Numbered from the stretch's first letter, positions 8,429 to 15,976 are shown. The stretch is DNA of 24,414 nucleotides from Parachlamydiales bacterium (GCA_003151315.1 PLXF01000060.1:1-24414), one strand, 5' to 3'. Translations and numbers: made by a program. The notes: generated by a model not told the origin, from the sequence alone.

Positions 8429-8485
8429 AAACAGCACTCTTGCCGCTACTCCATTTTAACAACCCTTTAAATTACGGTAATTCCA

Positions 8486-9226
8486 GTGAATTTTACACGA
8501 GAACCTATCATCGAGACAGTCATCACCCCCCGAGAAGGGTGCAAGCTTGTCGTTCGCAGCAGCAAAGGGAACGGACAAGAAGATTACTTCGTAGACGCAG
8601 TGGAAGTGGTCTCTTTTGGTCACTCCTTCTTCTTCCGTTCGCTAAAGCGTCCTAAATCCTTTATTGTCCCGGTTAGCGACTACGAAATCCTCGAGCTCAA
8701 AGAGACGCGGATGGTACTGAAAAACGTAGCGACTGAGCGTTCGATCAAGATTGGTGGCGGCAGAGATGCCCCCCGTCCTCGCGAACCGATGGAAGAGCGC
8801 GTTCATGAAGAGCCCCAGGCCCTCCAAGAAGGGGAGCAGCCCGCTCCGCCTCCAGTGGATCGGAAGAGGGATAAACGGCGCCGTGGCCGACGATCTGGAC
8901 GTGACCGGCAAGATCAGCCTCCCGAGCACAGAATGGTCCCCCGAACCTCTGAAGAGGGCGTTCAGGAAGGAGAAGAGGTGCATGCGAAAGAGCCTATGGC
9001 AGAAGAGGTCAAAGCCCCTTCGTTTATTTCGAAGCTGTTCCCACCGCCTCCGACCCTTATTAGAGATACTCTAAGTCGCTATAAAACAACCGAGTCGGTA
9101 GGGGAAGACCCCTTCGCTACACCTCGGGAAGAAAAAGCGCCTAGCCATTTTGACGAATCGGTATTTGACGAGCCGATAGCGCCGAAACACCCCGAGCCGA
9201 CAGAGGACGAAGAAGACCGCCCATAG
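8486..9226 (+). CDS. Chlamydial conserved hypothetical protein (CT504 position)
   Basis: The function is unknown. The 246-residue product appears to have a folded N-terminal part (about residues 1-92, beta-rich, with YFVDAVEVVSFGHSFFFRSL and SFIVPVSDYEILELKET). The long tail is dominated by Pro, Glu, Arg and Lys and is probably disordered, with a strongly basic patch KRDKRRRGRRSGRDRQD near residues 127-143 and an acidic end. The basic patch could bind RNA or DNA; that is inference. The start is a GTG that gives M-N-F-T-R-E-P; no good ribosome binding site is visible. In C. trachomatis the gene CT504 lies next to gapA, and the placement here matches, but I could not align the sequences. Confidence 0.75.
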   Translation: MNFTREPIIETVITPREGCKLVVRSSKGNGQEDYFVDAVEVVSFGHSFFFRSLKRPKSFIVPVSDYEILELKETRMVLKNVATERSIKIGGGRDAPRPREPMEERVHEEPQALQEGEQPAPPPVDRKRDKRRRGRRSGRDRQDQPPEHRMVPRTSEEGVQEGEEVHAKEPMAEEVKAPSFISKLFPPPPTLIRDTLSRYKTTESVGEDPFATPREEKAPSHFDESVFDEPIAPKHPEPTEDEEDRP

Positions 9227-9230
9227 ATCT

Positions 9231-9265
9231 GAAAGGAGCGAGCCTTTTTCAAGGCTAGCTCTTTC
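9231..9265 (+). terminator. Hairpin terminator candidate after the CT504-like gene
   Basis: GAAAG-G-AGC-G-AGCCTT (9231-9246) pairs with AAGGCT-A-GCT-CTTTC (9251-9265) around the loop TTTC, with one G/A mismatch and one bulge. There is no clean T run right after it, so it may be a weak or factor-assisted terminator. It separates the gapA unit from the tRNA gene. Confidence 0.5.
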
Positions 9266-9278
9266 GGATAAAGGGGTC

Positions 9279-9308
9279 TTGCATCTTTTCCCCCCTTTCT
9301 TTTACAAT
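9279..9308 (+). promoter_or_regulatory. Likely promoter of tRNA-Leu
   Basis: TTGCAT (9279-9284) and TACAAT (9303-9308) stand 18 bases apart, with a pyrimidine-rich spacer. The predicted transcription start falls only a few bases before the tRNA (9318), which suits a short tRNA precursor. Confidence 0.5.
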
Positions 9309-9317
9309 AATTCCTCT

Positions 9318-9400
<83 letters not shown>

Positions 9401-9433
9401 TCCTTATAATGAATGAGTTATGTAATGTTGCAT

Positions 9434-9501
9434 AACCTCCTAACAACTGATGCAAACCGCTGTGGGCCAAATCTGGGTCACAGCGCAAGAAGTTGGAGGT
9501 T
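9434..9501 (+). promoter_or_regulatory. Leader hairpin that can mask the integrase ribosome binding site
   Basis: Three nested stems are visible. AACCTCC (9434-9440) pairs with GGAGGTT (9495-9501), AACT (9445-9448) with AGTT (9491-9494), and CGCTGTG (9458-9464) with CACAGCG (9479-9485). The outer stem contains the whole Shine-Dalgarno sequence GGAGG of the integrase, whose ATG is at 9508. The folded RNA would hide the ribosome binding site, so integrase translation could be switched by a trans factor, by temperature or by read-through transcription. The same symmetry could instead be recombinase or regulator binding DNA. Confidence 0.6.
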
Positions 9502-9507
9502 TTACAC

Positions 9508-10578
9508 ATGGCGTATATTGAAACGAGAAGGCACCCCGATGGGTCGAAGACTTATCGCGTACGGATTAGACGTAAGGGGATGCCTGACAAATCAGAAACT
9601 TTTTTCTGCAAATCCAAAGCGCAAGCTTGGGGGCGGAAAAAAGAAGCGGAAGTCTGTGATAAACGGCACTTTCCTCGAAAGGAAGACGAAGAGAGGACAT
9701 TTGCGGATCTCATAGATAAATACATTGGGGTTGAGCTTCCGAAAAAGCCCAAGAGCTACAAGAAGCAGTCTATGCAGCTACTTTGGTTCAAGCGACAGCT
9801 TGGCGACTATTTTTTGGTTTATATTACGACTCCTATGATTGCTGAGCTGAGAGACAAACTCCTTTCTGAGAAACTTCCCAGAGGTAGTAAACGAACTTCC
9901 TCTACTACGAATCGATATCTTGCAGCTCTGAGTCATGTCTACACGGTTGCTGTGAAAGACTGGGGTTGGGTTAATGAGAATCCTGTTCTCAACGTTCGGC
10001 GACCAAGAGAGAACAAGGCAAGAGAACGATTTTTAGAAAAGCATGAGATCGAGTGTCTATTAGGTGACTGTTCAAAAAGCAAAAGTGCCTATATTTATCC
10101 CGTGGTTTTCTTAGCATTAGCTACAGGAGCGAGAAAGGGAGAGCTTCTTGCTCTTAAATGGAGTGACATCGATTTCGCCAGAGCAAGGTTGACGTTTCGC
10201 GATACCAAGAATGGAGAATCTCGATCGATTCATTTGAGCAAACAGTCAATGAAGTGCCTCGAGATGGAAAAATCGAAGAGGGTGATATTTAGCGAATATG
10301 TCTTTCCTACCCGTGATGGGAAGAGGCCCGCTGATATTAAAACTGCTTGGGAGGCTGCTGTAAAGCACGCGAACTTAAGTATCTGTTTTCACACGTTGAG
10401 GCACACGGCAGCTAGTCAATTGGCGATGCGTGGGGCTACTTTACTAGAGCTGGCCGCCATTCTCGGACATAAAACTTTGGCTATGGTAAAAAGGTATAGC
10501 CATTTATCTGTTGCTGCGACAGCTGGCGCTCTTGATCGGATGAATGAAGACTTGCTGGAAGGATCTATATATGCGTGA
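9508..10578 (+). CDS. Tyrosine recombinase / site-specific integrase
   Basis: This enzyme would insert and excise the element at the tRNA-Leu gene by strand exchange through a 3'-phosphotyrosine intermediate. With the ATG at 9508, which follows GGAGG by about 8 bases (better than the upstream TTG at 9493), it has 356 residues. The order is an N-terminal arm-binding domain (about 1-60), a SAM-like core-binding domain (about 64-165), and the catalytic domain. All catalytic residues are visible: R209 in TGARKGELLALKWSDIDF, K234, H295 and R298 in HTLRH, H321 in LGHKTLAMVKRYSHLS, and nucleophile Y330. Its 3' end overlaps the next recombinase-like gene by 8 bases. Confidence 0.93.
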   Translation: MAYIETRRHPDGSKTYRVRIRRKGMPDKSETFFCKSKAQAWGRKKEAEVCDKRHFPRKEDEERTFADLIDKYIGVELPKKPKSYKKQSMQLLWFKRQLGDYFLVYITTPMIAELRDKLLSEKLPRGSKRTSSTTNRYLAALSHVYTVAVKDWGWVNENPVLNVRRPRENKARERFLEKHEIECLLGDCSKSKSAYIYPVVFLALATGARKGELLALKWSDIDFARARLTFRDTKNGESRSIHLSKQSMKCLEMEKSKRVIFSEYVFPTRDGKRPADIKTAWEAAVKHANLSICFHTLRHTAASQLAMRGATLLELAAILGHKTLAMVKRYSHLSVAATAGALDRMNEDLLEGSIYA

Positions 10579-11461
10579 CCAATCAATGCTAACAGAATCT
10601 AAAAATGAGGCCGAATTTTCTCCTCAGGGATTGCGCAAACGATTTTCACATGAGGCGTTTTTAGCTCACGCTCAGACGATATTGCCGGAGGGAGTGCTAG
10701 ATGAGTCAAGAAGGCGCTTTCAAGAAGATCGAAAGCGCCTCAATGAGGAAATTAGGCATTTCTGGCGGTCATTTGGCGACATGACTCTTTTGGCGTTGTT
10801 TTCAATTTGGGTGGAAGAACGTCCTGACACAGAGGTTATCGAGAATCGCGAAGCTATTCTAGCGGGGAATTTTATTAAATTCCAGGATGCCTCGGGTGAG
10901 TTTTTGCAAGTACGAGATCTCAAATCTAAGGAGTTCTTGTTAACTCTAGAAAACATACGCTGTCAAGGTGAACTATCTGCTCAAGAGCAAGAGCGGTGGG
11001 TTGAAATCTTTGTAGATTTTCATAATTGGATGTCTCTCCAATCAATCTCTTATATCCCAGAAATCGTTGATCCAGACAAAGAGAGAACTCGCAATCGAGC
11101 ATTGTCTCATGCGGATTTTGTTCGTCTGATTGGCTGTTTAGATGATCGATGTCGTCTTGTATCGAAATTGCTTTATTTTGGCGGCAACCGAACCATTGAG
11201 CAAATAATCGAGATTGATATTGAAAATATTGATTTTGAAAAACATTTTATTTCATTTGATTCAAGCCTCTATTCTTATCCATTGCATGTGTTCCGAGACA
11301 TTCGACGGCTGATTGGATCTCGTGCATCAGGTCAAGTCTTCGTAGGAAGGCAAAATTCCCCGATCAATCCCTCAACGATTTTCAGAAACGTGAAAGAGGC
11401 TGCGGTCGGAATTGGTCTTGGAGATTTATTTTCTCCTAAAATCCTCACTCAAAATCGGTAG
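10571..11461 (+). CDS. Recombinase-like protein, pGP8-like layout, catalytic C-terminus missing
   Basis: With the ATG at 10571 the product has 296 residues; GGAAGGA stands 7 bases before it, and it overlaps the integrase stop by 8 bases (ATGCGTGA). It resembles a tyrosine recombinase without its end. Residues about 200-223 (LYFGGNRTIEQIIEIDIENIDF) align by eye with the block holding the first catalytic arginine (here R207), and SGQVFVGRQNSP, STIFRNVKEAA and FSPKIL match the next segments. The protein stops exactly where HxxR, the second histidine and the tyrosine would follow. The layout recalls pGP8 of the chlamydial plasmid. The other frames beyond the stop show no continuation. It is either a truncated gene or an accessory DNA-binding partner of the integrase. 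Confidence 0.6.
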   Translation: MRDQSMLTESKNEAEFSPQGLRKRFSHEAFLAHAQTILPEGVLDESRRRFQEDRKRLNEEIRHFWRSFGDMTLLALFSIWVEERPDTEVIENREAILAGNFIKFQDASGEFLQVRDLKSKEFLLTLENIRCQGELSAQEQERWVEIFVDFHNWMSLQSISYIPEIVDPDKERTRNRALSHADFVRLIGCLDDRCRLVSKLLYFGGNRTIEQIIEIDIENIDFEKHFISFDSSLYSYPLHVFRDIRRLIGSRASGQVFVGRQNSPINPSTIFRNVKEAAVGIGLGDLFSPKILTQNR

Positions 11462-11564
11462 TTTTGTTATTTGGGCTTAGCCTAAATGCGATCTGCTCTC
11501 GCAAGTTCTCTGACATTTATTTTCTCATGTTCCTCTATGGCCGAACTCCTTTTGCACTGTAATA

Positions 11565-11593
11565 TTGCGAATATCATTCCAATTGTGTAAAAT
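11565..11593 (+). promoter_or_regulatory. Likely promoter of the AlpA-like gene and replication gene
   Basis: TTGCGA (11565-11570) and TAAAAT (11588-11593) are 17 bases apart, a good housekeeping-type promoter. Transcription would begin near 11600, ahead of the DNA-binding protein gene. The rest of the 179-base gap after the recombinase pair holds no gene that I can support. Confidence 0.55.
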
Positions 11594-11664
11594 TTTTTAC
11601 AGCATCGGTTGTTAGAAGAGGTTGTGAATGAGGAAAATTTATGCAAAAGGAGAGGGAAAGATTC

Positions 11665-11904
11665 ATGAACAGTGAAATTTGTAGAAAAGATGAGGATGTC
11701 TTTGCAAAGACAATTGGTAATTTGGCAGAGCTAAGGTCTTATTGTCGACAAAATCGATGGCCTCGACTTAGTCAATGGCATCATTGGATCTATTCTAAAC
11801 ATCCCATAGCGGCGGCTTGTGTGAAAAAAATCGGGGGTCGATATCTGATCGATTTGGGGGCTTTGACCTCATATATCCAAAGCGCTTCTTTAGAGGAGAG
11901 GTGA
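11665..11904 (+). CDS. AlpA/excisionase-like small DNA-binding protein
   Basis: This small basic protein has 79 residues from the ATG at 11665 (preceded by AGGAGAGGG), or 87 from the ATG at 11641, which also has a ribosome binding site (GAGG). The pattern WPRLSQWHHWIYSK, then CVKKIGGRYLIDLGAL and a final short helix fits the winged-helix excisionase/AlpA-type domain found beside the primase genes of P4-like and other satellite elements. Such proteins control integrase expression or excision direction. The assignment rests on pattern and context (between recombinases and a replication primase), so a plain helix-turn-helix regulator is also possible. Confidence 0.6.
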   Translation: MNSEICRKDEDVFAKTIGNLAELRSYCRQNRWPRLSQWHHWIYSKHPIAAACVKKIGGRYLIDLGALTSYIQSASLEER

Positions 11905-12026
11905 TCAAAGTTCATAAGCATTATGTGATGAGGCTGCCTAGGCTTTAGGGCAATGGTTGGGCAGCTTTTAGAGTTTATAAAAACAAAAGAGGCTATGCGG
12001 GCAAGCAGAGCGGCTGAAAATCTGAG

Positions 12027-14654
12027 ATGTTTATGGCAAGCTATTCTACCAGCGATGATCCTCGCCTTCAAGCAAAACTAGAAAGATCAAGTAATTATAC
12101 CATCTACGATCTTGAACAAGAGTGTCTTTCTCAAATGGCTAGAGATGGAATCCATTTTCCAAAAACAAGACTTGAAACAGATGGGATTTTGCGCCGGTTT
12201 TCAAGAGATCAATGCCAAGATAAGGAAGATGAATTTTATTGGTGTCGATCAGGAGTATCCCAAAATGGAAATCCCTGGTTGAGTTGCTACTATGGAACTT
12301 GGTCTGGTGGAAAAAAAGATTATAAATATAGCAGCTACAGGGGAGATCCAAAATTCTCGCAAATGGAAAGAGAAACCCTCGCTGAGGAGGAGAATCAATG
12401 GAATAAGATTCAAGAGCGGATTCAAAATGCACAGTTAGATTGGGAAAGAGCGTCTGAAGAACCTATTGACACTGGCCATTTGGACTATCTTTCTAAGAAA
12501 ATGGTGGAACGTCACGGTGTAAAATTTAGTAAAAGTAAATTGAAGGAGAGGGCTTCGGTAACAGGCAAAGAGATTTGGGTAGAGTACCCAACTCTGGTCA
12601 TTCCAATTCGAAATATTGAAGGTAGGCTTCAGGGAGTTCAACATATTTTCCCAAGTGGAGAAAAACGAATTCACGGTCTTAAAAAAGGTAATTTTCATGT
12701 GATTGGATCAGTCGGCCCCACTGGCTCTATCTTGATCGGGGAGGGATATGCGACGGTCGCCAGCGTCTATGAGGCAATCAGAGAGCCATCTGTAGTCACA
12801 TTTGATTGCGGTAACTTTGATCCCGTGATTCAAAATCTGAAGAAAATGCATCCTCAACATCGAATCGTCATTATCGGAGATGATGACGCAGAGACGGAGA
12901 GAAAAAACAAAGAGAACCCAGGCAAATTGAAAGCTATAGCTGCCGCTAAAAAGCATCGTTGTAAAGTGATATTTCCGCAATTTCCGGAAGGATTTTATTT
13001 GGGCGGCGGGAGTCTGCCATCAGATTTTAACGATTTGAGAGTCCATTTTGGAATGGAGGAAGTAAAAAAACAGCTCATGCAAGGGATCTCCCAATCCAAA
13101 AATGCAGAGTCTTCTGAAGAAGATTCTGATGGGGCATTCATCATACGTCGAGGAGGAACTCACTTAGCGGCTTCGCGAGGAAGTCTTCTTTTATCTGATC
13201 CTTCTAATGGGATATTCCAGCGAGCTGGTCAGACAGTTCGAATTATCAAGTGTCCTAAATGGCCTCAGCGCAAAGCAGGTCCTATTCAGCGTCAAAACGA
13301 GTCGTTGATCATTGTGCAGGCCCAAGAAATTGAAATTGTACGAATGTTATCCGAAAAGGCGCTTTGGAAGAAATTTGATGCGCGATCAAATGGGTACATA
13401 CGAACTGATTTTCCTGATAAAGCTGCAAAAATGATTCTTAGCGAAAGGGGTGTTAACCTCCCGGTTCTCACCGGATTTGTTAATTCACCGACGCTAAGAG
13501 TAGATGGATCGATATTAGAAAAGCCAGGATATGATCTTGAGTCGGGTCTTTTTTTCGATCCTTGCGGCGCTGTATTTCCTCCGATTCCAGTTTATCCGAC
13601 AAAAGATCAAGCAGTTGAGAACTTGTTGCTTCTAAGAGATATGGTGAAAGACTTTCCCTTTGAAAATAAAGTAAGCGAATCTGTGGCAATTGCTCAAATC
13701 ATGACGGGGGCGGTGCGTCGCTCGTTACCTCTTTCTCCTGTATTTGGGAATTCAGCTCCTGTTATGGAATCGGGAAAAACGCTCCTAGTTGATATCAATG
13801 CCATGCTCTACACGGGAAAAAATGCGGTTTGTATTTCTCCTGCTAAAACCGAGGAAGAAAACAGAAAGAGGTTATTTAGTGTCTTGCTGGCAGGTGATCT
13901 GATTGTTTGCATAGATAATGTCAGCGAGCCTTTTGAGAGTGATGCAATGTGTACGATTGTGACGAGCCAGTATTGGCAAGAAAGGTTGTTGGGGACAAAT
14001 ACAAAGGTTGAGATTCCAACCAACGCTCTTTTTATTTTTACTGGGAATAATCTGGTCTTTCGAGGAGATATGAGCACTAGAGTTCTTATGTGTCAAATAG
14101 ATCCGAGATGCGAACGTCCAGGCGAACGCGTTTTCAGTCGTGATTTAAGAAAGTACGTCCCAGAGAATCGAGGCGCGCTCGCTTGCGCTGCCCCAACAAT
14201 CATACGGGCCTTTATAGCTGCTGGGAGTCCAGATCAGGGGCTTCCTCCCTATCGATTGTTTAGTGAATGGTCTCATTGGATTAGATCGTCGCTTGCGTGG
14301 TTGGATATGCCCGATCCATATCAAAGCTCGAAAATTGCGGCGGATAGCGATCCAATCAAGAAGCAATTAAAAGTGCTATTTGAAATTAGCTATGCAATTA
14401 TTCCCCTGTCGTTTACTGCAAAAGAACTATGCGTTATTGCGAATGACCCTATTCGTAGAGAGTCCGATAAAAACGTTCAAGCGCTCTATGATGCACTTCT
14501 TGAATTTGCTTCAGATCGCGAAGGGAAAATTAGTTCGATCGTCCTAGGCAACAAAATTCGTCAACATAAGGGACGTCAAATTAATGGATATCGGCTTGAG
14601 GCTGTTGGGGAGGATAGGGGTGGCGCTGTCTTGTGGAAAATTTTGAAAATTTAG
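12027..14654 (+). CDS. Toprim-primase / AAA+ helicase replication protein
   Basis: The 875-residue protein probably starts replication of the element. An N-terminal region with GTWSGG (about residues 40-110) resembles the zinc-finger-like N-terminus of P4-type primases. A Toprim domain follows, with the acidic motif ILIGEGYATVASVYEAI (E239) and RIVIIGDDD (D285-D287). Residues about 530-690 form a AAA+ domain with an unusual P-loop NSAPVMESGKT (SGKT 582-585, first glycine replaced), Walker B LIVCID (625-630), sensor-1 FTGNN (671-675) and arginine finger STR (683-685). No good ribosome binding site precedes either possible start (12027 or 12033). The origin-like iterons lie just after the stop. 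Neighbours and size fit a satellite or integrated plasmid replication protein. Confidence 0.82.
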   Translation: MFMASYSTSDDPRLQAKLERSSNYTIYDLEQECLSQMARDGIHFPKTRLETDGILRRFSRDQCQDKEDEFYWCRSGVSQNGNPWLSCYYGTWSGGKKDYKYSSYRGDPKFSQMERETLAEEENQWNKIQERIQNAQLDWERASEEPIDTGHLDYLSKKMVERHGVKFSKSKLKERASVTGKEIWVEYPTLVIPIRNIEGRLQGVQHIFPSGEKRIHGLKKGNFHVIGSVGPTGSILIGEGYATVASVYEAIREPSVVTFDCGNFDPVIQNLKKMHPQHRIVIIGDDDAETERKNKENPGKLKAIAAAKKHRCKVIFPQFPEGFYLGGGSLPSDFNDLRVHFGMEEVKKQLMQGISQSKNAESSEEDSDGAFIIRRGGTHLAASRGSLLLSDPSNGIFQRAGQTVRIIKCPKWPQRKAGPIQRQNESLIIVQAQEIEIVRMLSEKALWKKFDARSNGYIRTDFPDKAAKMILSERGVNLPVLTGFVNSPTLRVDGSILEKPGYDLESGLFFDPCGAVFPPIPVYPTKDQAVENLLLLRDMVKDFPFENKVSESVAIAQIMTGAVRRSLPLSPVFGNSAPVMESGKTLLVDINAMLYTGKNAVCISPAKTEEENRKRLFSVLLAGDLIVCIDNVSEPFESDAMCTIVTSQYWQERLLGTNTKVEIPTNALFIFTGNNLVFRGDMSTRVLMCQIDPRCERPGERVFSRDLRKYVPENRGALACAAPTIIRAFIAAGSPDQGLPPYRLFSEWSHWIRSSLAWLDMPDPYQSSKIAADSDPIKKQLKVLFEISYAIIPLSFTAKELCVIANDPIRRESDKNVQALYDALLEFASDREGKISSIVLGNKIRQHKGRQINGYRLEAVGEDRGGAVLWKILKI

Positions 14655-14665
14655 CCGCTTTCCTC

Positions 14666-14692
14666 GTGTGCATAGGCTGCATACGATGCATA
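14666..14692 (-). repeat. Left iteron array (3 x 9 bp, TATGCANNN)
   Basis: Read on the minus strand from 14692 the sequence is TATGCATCG, TATGCAGCC, TATGCACAC: three perfect TATGCA cores at a 9-base period. The array is mirrored by the right array at 14779-14805, which runs in the opposite direction. It begins 11 bases after the replication protein gene. Confidence 0.85.
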
Positions 14693-14778
14693 GTCTCTTC
14701 TCGACTCTTCTGCAAAAGTATCAGTTTCTCTCAAATTTTTCTCAAAATGACAAATTCCACGCTTAGATCCATATTGAG

Positions 14779-14805
14779 TATGCACCCTATGCAGCCTATG
14801 CAAAT
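14779..14805 (+). repeat. Right iteron array (3 x 9 bp, TATGCANNN)
   Basis: The sequence is TATGCACCC, TATGCAGCC, TATGCAAAT: three TATGCA cores at a 9-base period on the plus strand. The middle unit is identical to the middle unit of the left array, so the two arrays form an inverted pair. Confidence 0.85.
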
Positions 14806-14899
14806 CAGGGTATTTACTCGGGATAATATTGACATTTCAGGAGAAATATTTTCTCAGAGTAAAGTCCTCTATGCCTATTGAGCAGCGGGTGGGAACAAT

Positions 14900-15073
14900 T
14901 TAAATCAGTCCAGGATTTCTTCCGTTATCTGGAAGAAAGATCATAACCATGTTTTTAGGAGTAGGATGTTCTGGTCTAGGAGCTTTTGGATCAAATATGA
15001 TGACGGGGTCTGCCTGCATTGCTGGTCTAATTTTTTCTAAGTTTTCGAGGCGCCTTTTAGTTGAAGCTTTCAT
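14900..15073 (-). CDS. Small hypothetical protein coupled to the DUF5681 gene
   Basis: The 57-residue reading frame begins MKASTKRRLENLEKIRPAMQ and contains FDPKAPRPEHPTPKNMVMIF near the middle. Its ATG overlaps the stop of the DUF5681 gene in an ATGA, which is strong support for a real, translationally coupled gene despite its size. The start is basic and helix-prone, the rest proline rich and loosely structured. I do not recognise the family. It ends 95 bases from the right iteron array and converges with the replication gene. Confidence 0.65.
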   Translation of the reverse strand: MKASTKRRLENLEKIRPAMQADPVIIFDPKAPRPEHPTPKNMVMIFLPDNGRNPGLI

Positions 15074-15510
15074 TTCTTTTCGCCCTCCAAAGCTGCAAGC
15101 CGTTTCTCAAATTCCGTTAACTCTAGAGCTTTCGTGTGAACGTCAATGATTCTGGCGAGGGTTTCTCCTTCACAGGGAGAAATCTGACCAGAGCCCACAG
15201 CATTCGTAATACATTCTACAGCTTTCAGGAGGTCGGAGCTGTTTTCCATTTTAGGAAGATCGATTTGGATCGGGTTGTCCTTTCTTGGCGGCAGAAGTCG
15301 GTCTAGAATCATTTTGGCCGCTTGCATATCTCCAGCCTTAGCCTCTTGAATCACTGTTTTGCAGATATCTTCGACTTCGTTCGCAAACAATTGTTCGGCG
15401 ATTAGGGTGGATCGATTTCGAGTGCCCTTTGGCTTACCTCTGGGATTTCCTGATTTCCCTTTTGGAAATTGGCCTTTCGCCTGTATTTTGCCTGTATTTG
15501 CAGGTGTCAT
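15070..15510 (-). CDS. DUF5681 domain protein
   Basis: The 146-residue protein has the DUF5681 hallmark near its start: QFPKGKSGNPRGKPKGTRN (residues 14-32), a Gly/Lys/Arg-rich element that occurs in many phage and genomic-island proteins of unknown function. The rest is helical: AAKMILDRLLPPRKDNP near residue 65, then a glutamate-rich C-terminal helix (LTEFEKRLAALEGEKK) that may be a short coiled coil. Related proteins often stand near terminase or DNA-packaging genes, but no such gene is present here. It is the first gene of a two-gene minus-strand unit and faces the replication genes. Confidence 0.75.
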   Translation of the reverse strand: MTPANTGKIQAKGQFPKGKSGNPRGKPKGTRNRSTLIAEQLFANEVEDICKTVIQEAKAGDMQAAKMILDRLLPPRKDNPIQIDLPKMENSSDLLKAVECITNAVGSGQISPCEGETLARIIDVHTKALELTEFEKRLAALEGEKK

Positions 15511-15621
15511 GTTCCCGATACCGATTTTGATTGTGATTTTACAGGAGTGGCTTTTTCATTTCATCTTTTCAATACTTGAAAATTCCACTCATTTCTTCTA
15601 TTACAAGATTTAAGAGGATCT
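15511..15621. promoter_or_regulatory. Divergent intergenic region with a small palindrome
   Basis: The 111 bases between the DUF5681 gene (minus) and the VOC gene (plus) must hold both promoters. A perfect palindrome TTTTCAA-TAC-TTGAAAA (15566-15582) lies in the middle and could be an operator. I could not pick a convincing -35/-10 pair on either strand. The right end of the mobile element may fall here. Confidence 0.3.
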
Positions 15622-15948
15622 ATGGAATATAAGTATGACCACTTTGGGATACCCGTAAAGCAAAAACGTAAAGGGATGATTTATATCCCAGAATATAAAG
15701 TCTGGAGTTCTGACTACGAGAAGGACCCTTATCGCATCGAATGGATCTTTTTCGAAAATGAGAGTCATCTACATCCTCTAATCCAAACGATTTCTCACGT
15801 CTGTTTCCTAGTTGAGGACATAGAGAAAGCGGTGTTCAAGAAAAAGCTTCTTTTGAAGCCCATTCATTATCAAGGATACCAGATGGCGTTTATCGAGGAA
15901 GAGGGGGTGCCGATTGAATTCATGCAACTTTCGAGGTCTGAGAAATAA
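15622..15948 (+). CDS. VOC-superfamily (glyoxalase-like) protein
   Basis: The 108-residue product has the pattern of one vicinal-oxygen-chelate domain: YDHFGIPV at the start of the first beta strand, HPLIQTISHVCFLVEDIEKAV at the second beta-alpha unit (about residues 51-71), and VPIEFMQL at the end. Histidine and glutamate residues at the usual metal-ligand positions (H7, H59, E102) suggest a metal-binding fold, but the substrate cannot be told; members include isomerases, dioxygenases and resistance proteins. GAGG stands before the ATG. It converges on the amidohydrolase gene with a gap of 28 bases. Confidence 0.7.
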   Translation: MEYKYDHFGIPVKQKRKGMIYIPEYKVWSSDYEKDPYRIEWIFFENESHLHPLIQTISHVCFLVEDIEKAVFKKKLLLKPIHYQGYQMAFIEEEGVPIEFMQLSRSEK

Positions 15949-15976
15949 CAGATCTTTGGGCTCAATCTTCAGAGAT

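Larger units (their letters stand above)
14666..14805. other. Candidate replication origin of the mobile element
   Basis: Two three-copy iteron arrays face away from each other around an 86-base spacer (14693-14778) that is rich in A, T and C/T runs. Within the arrays, TGCATAGGCTGCATA (14669-14683) and TATGCAGCCTATGCA (14788-14802) are perfect 15-base inverted repeats. The place directly behind a Toprim/helicase gene fits a replication origin opened by that protein, comparable in design with iteron origins of satellite phages. A palindrome GAGAAA-TAT-TTTCTC (14841-14855) lies nearby. Function is inferred from layout only; a regulatory role is the main alternative. Confidence 0.65.

Noticed and set aside
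11953..12081. A 42-residue plus-strand reading frame that overlaps the start of the replication gene
   Set aside because: It has only a weak TTTAGGG upstream and no recognisable motif. It could couple translation into the replication gene, but the evidence is too thin to call a gene.
14633..14881. A plus-strand reading frame crossing the iteron arrays
   Set aside because: It overlaps the end of the replication gene, its sequence is made of the repeats read as codons, and it has no family resemblance.
14949..15149. A plus-strand reading frame opposite the DUF5681 pair
   Set aside because: It lies antisense to two better supported genes joined by ATGA and looks like a shadow frame.
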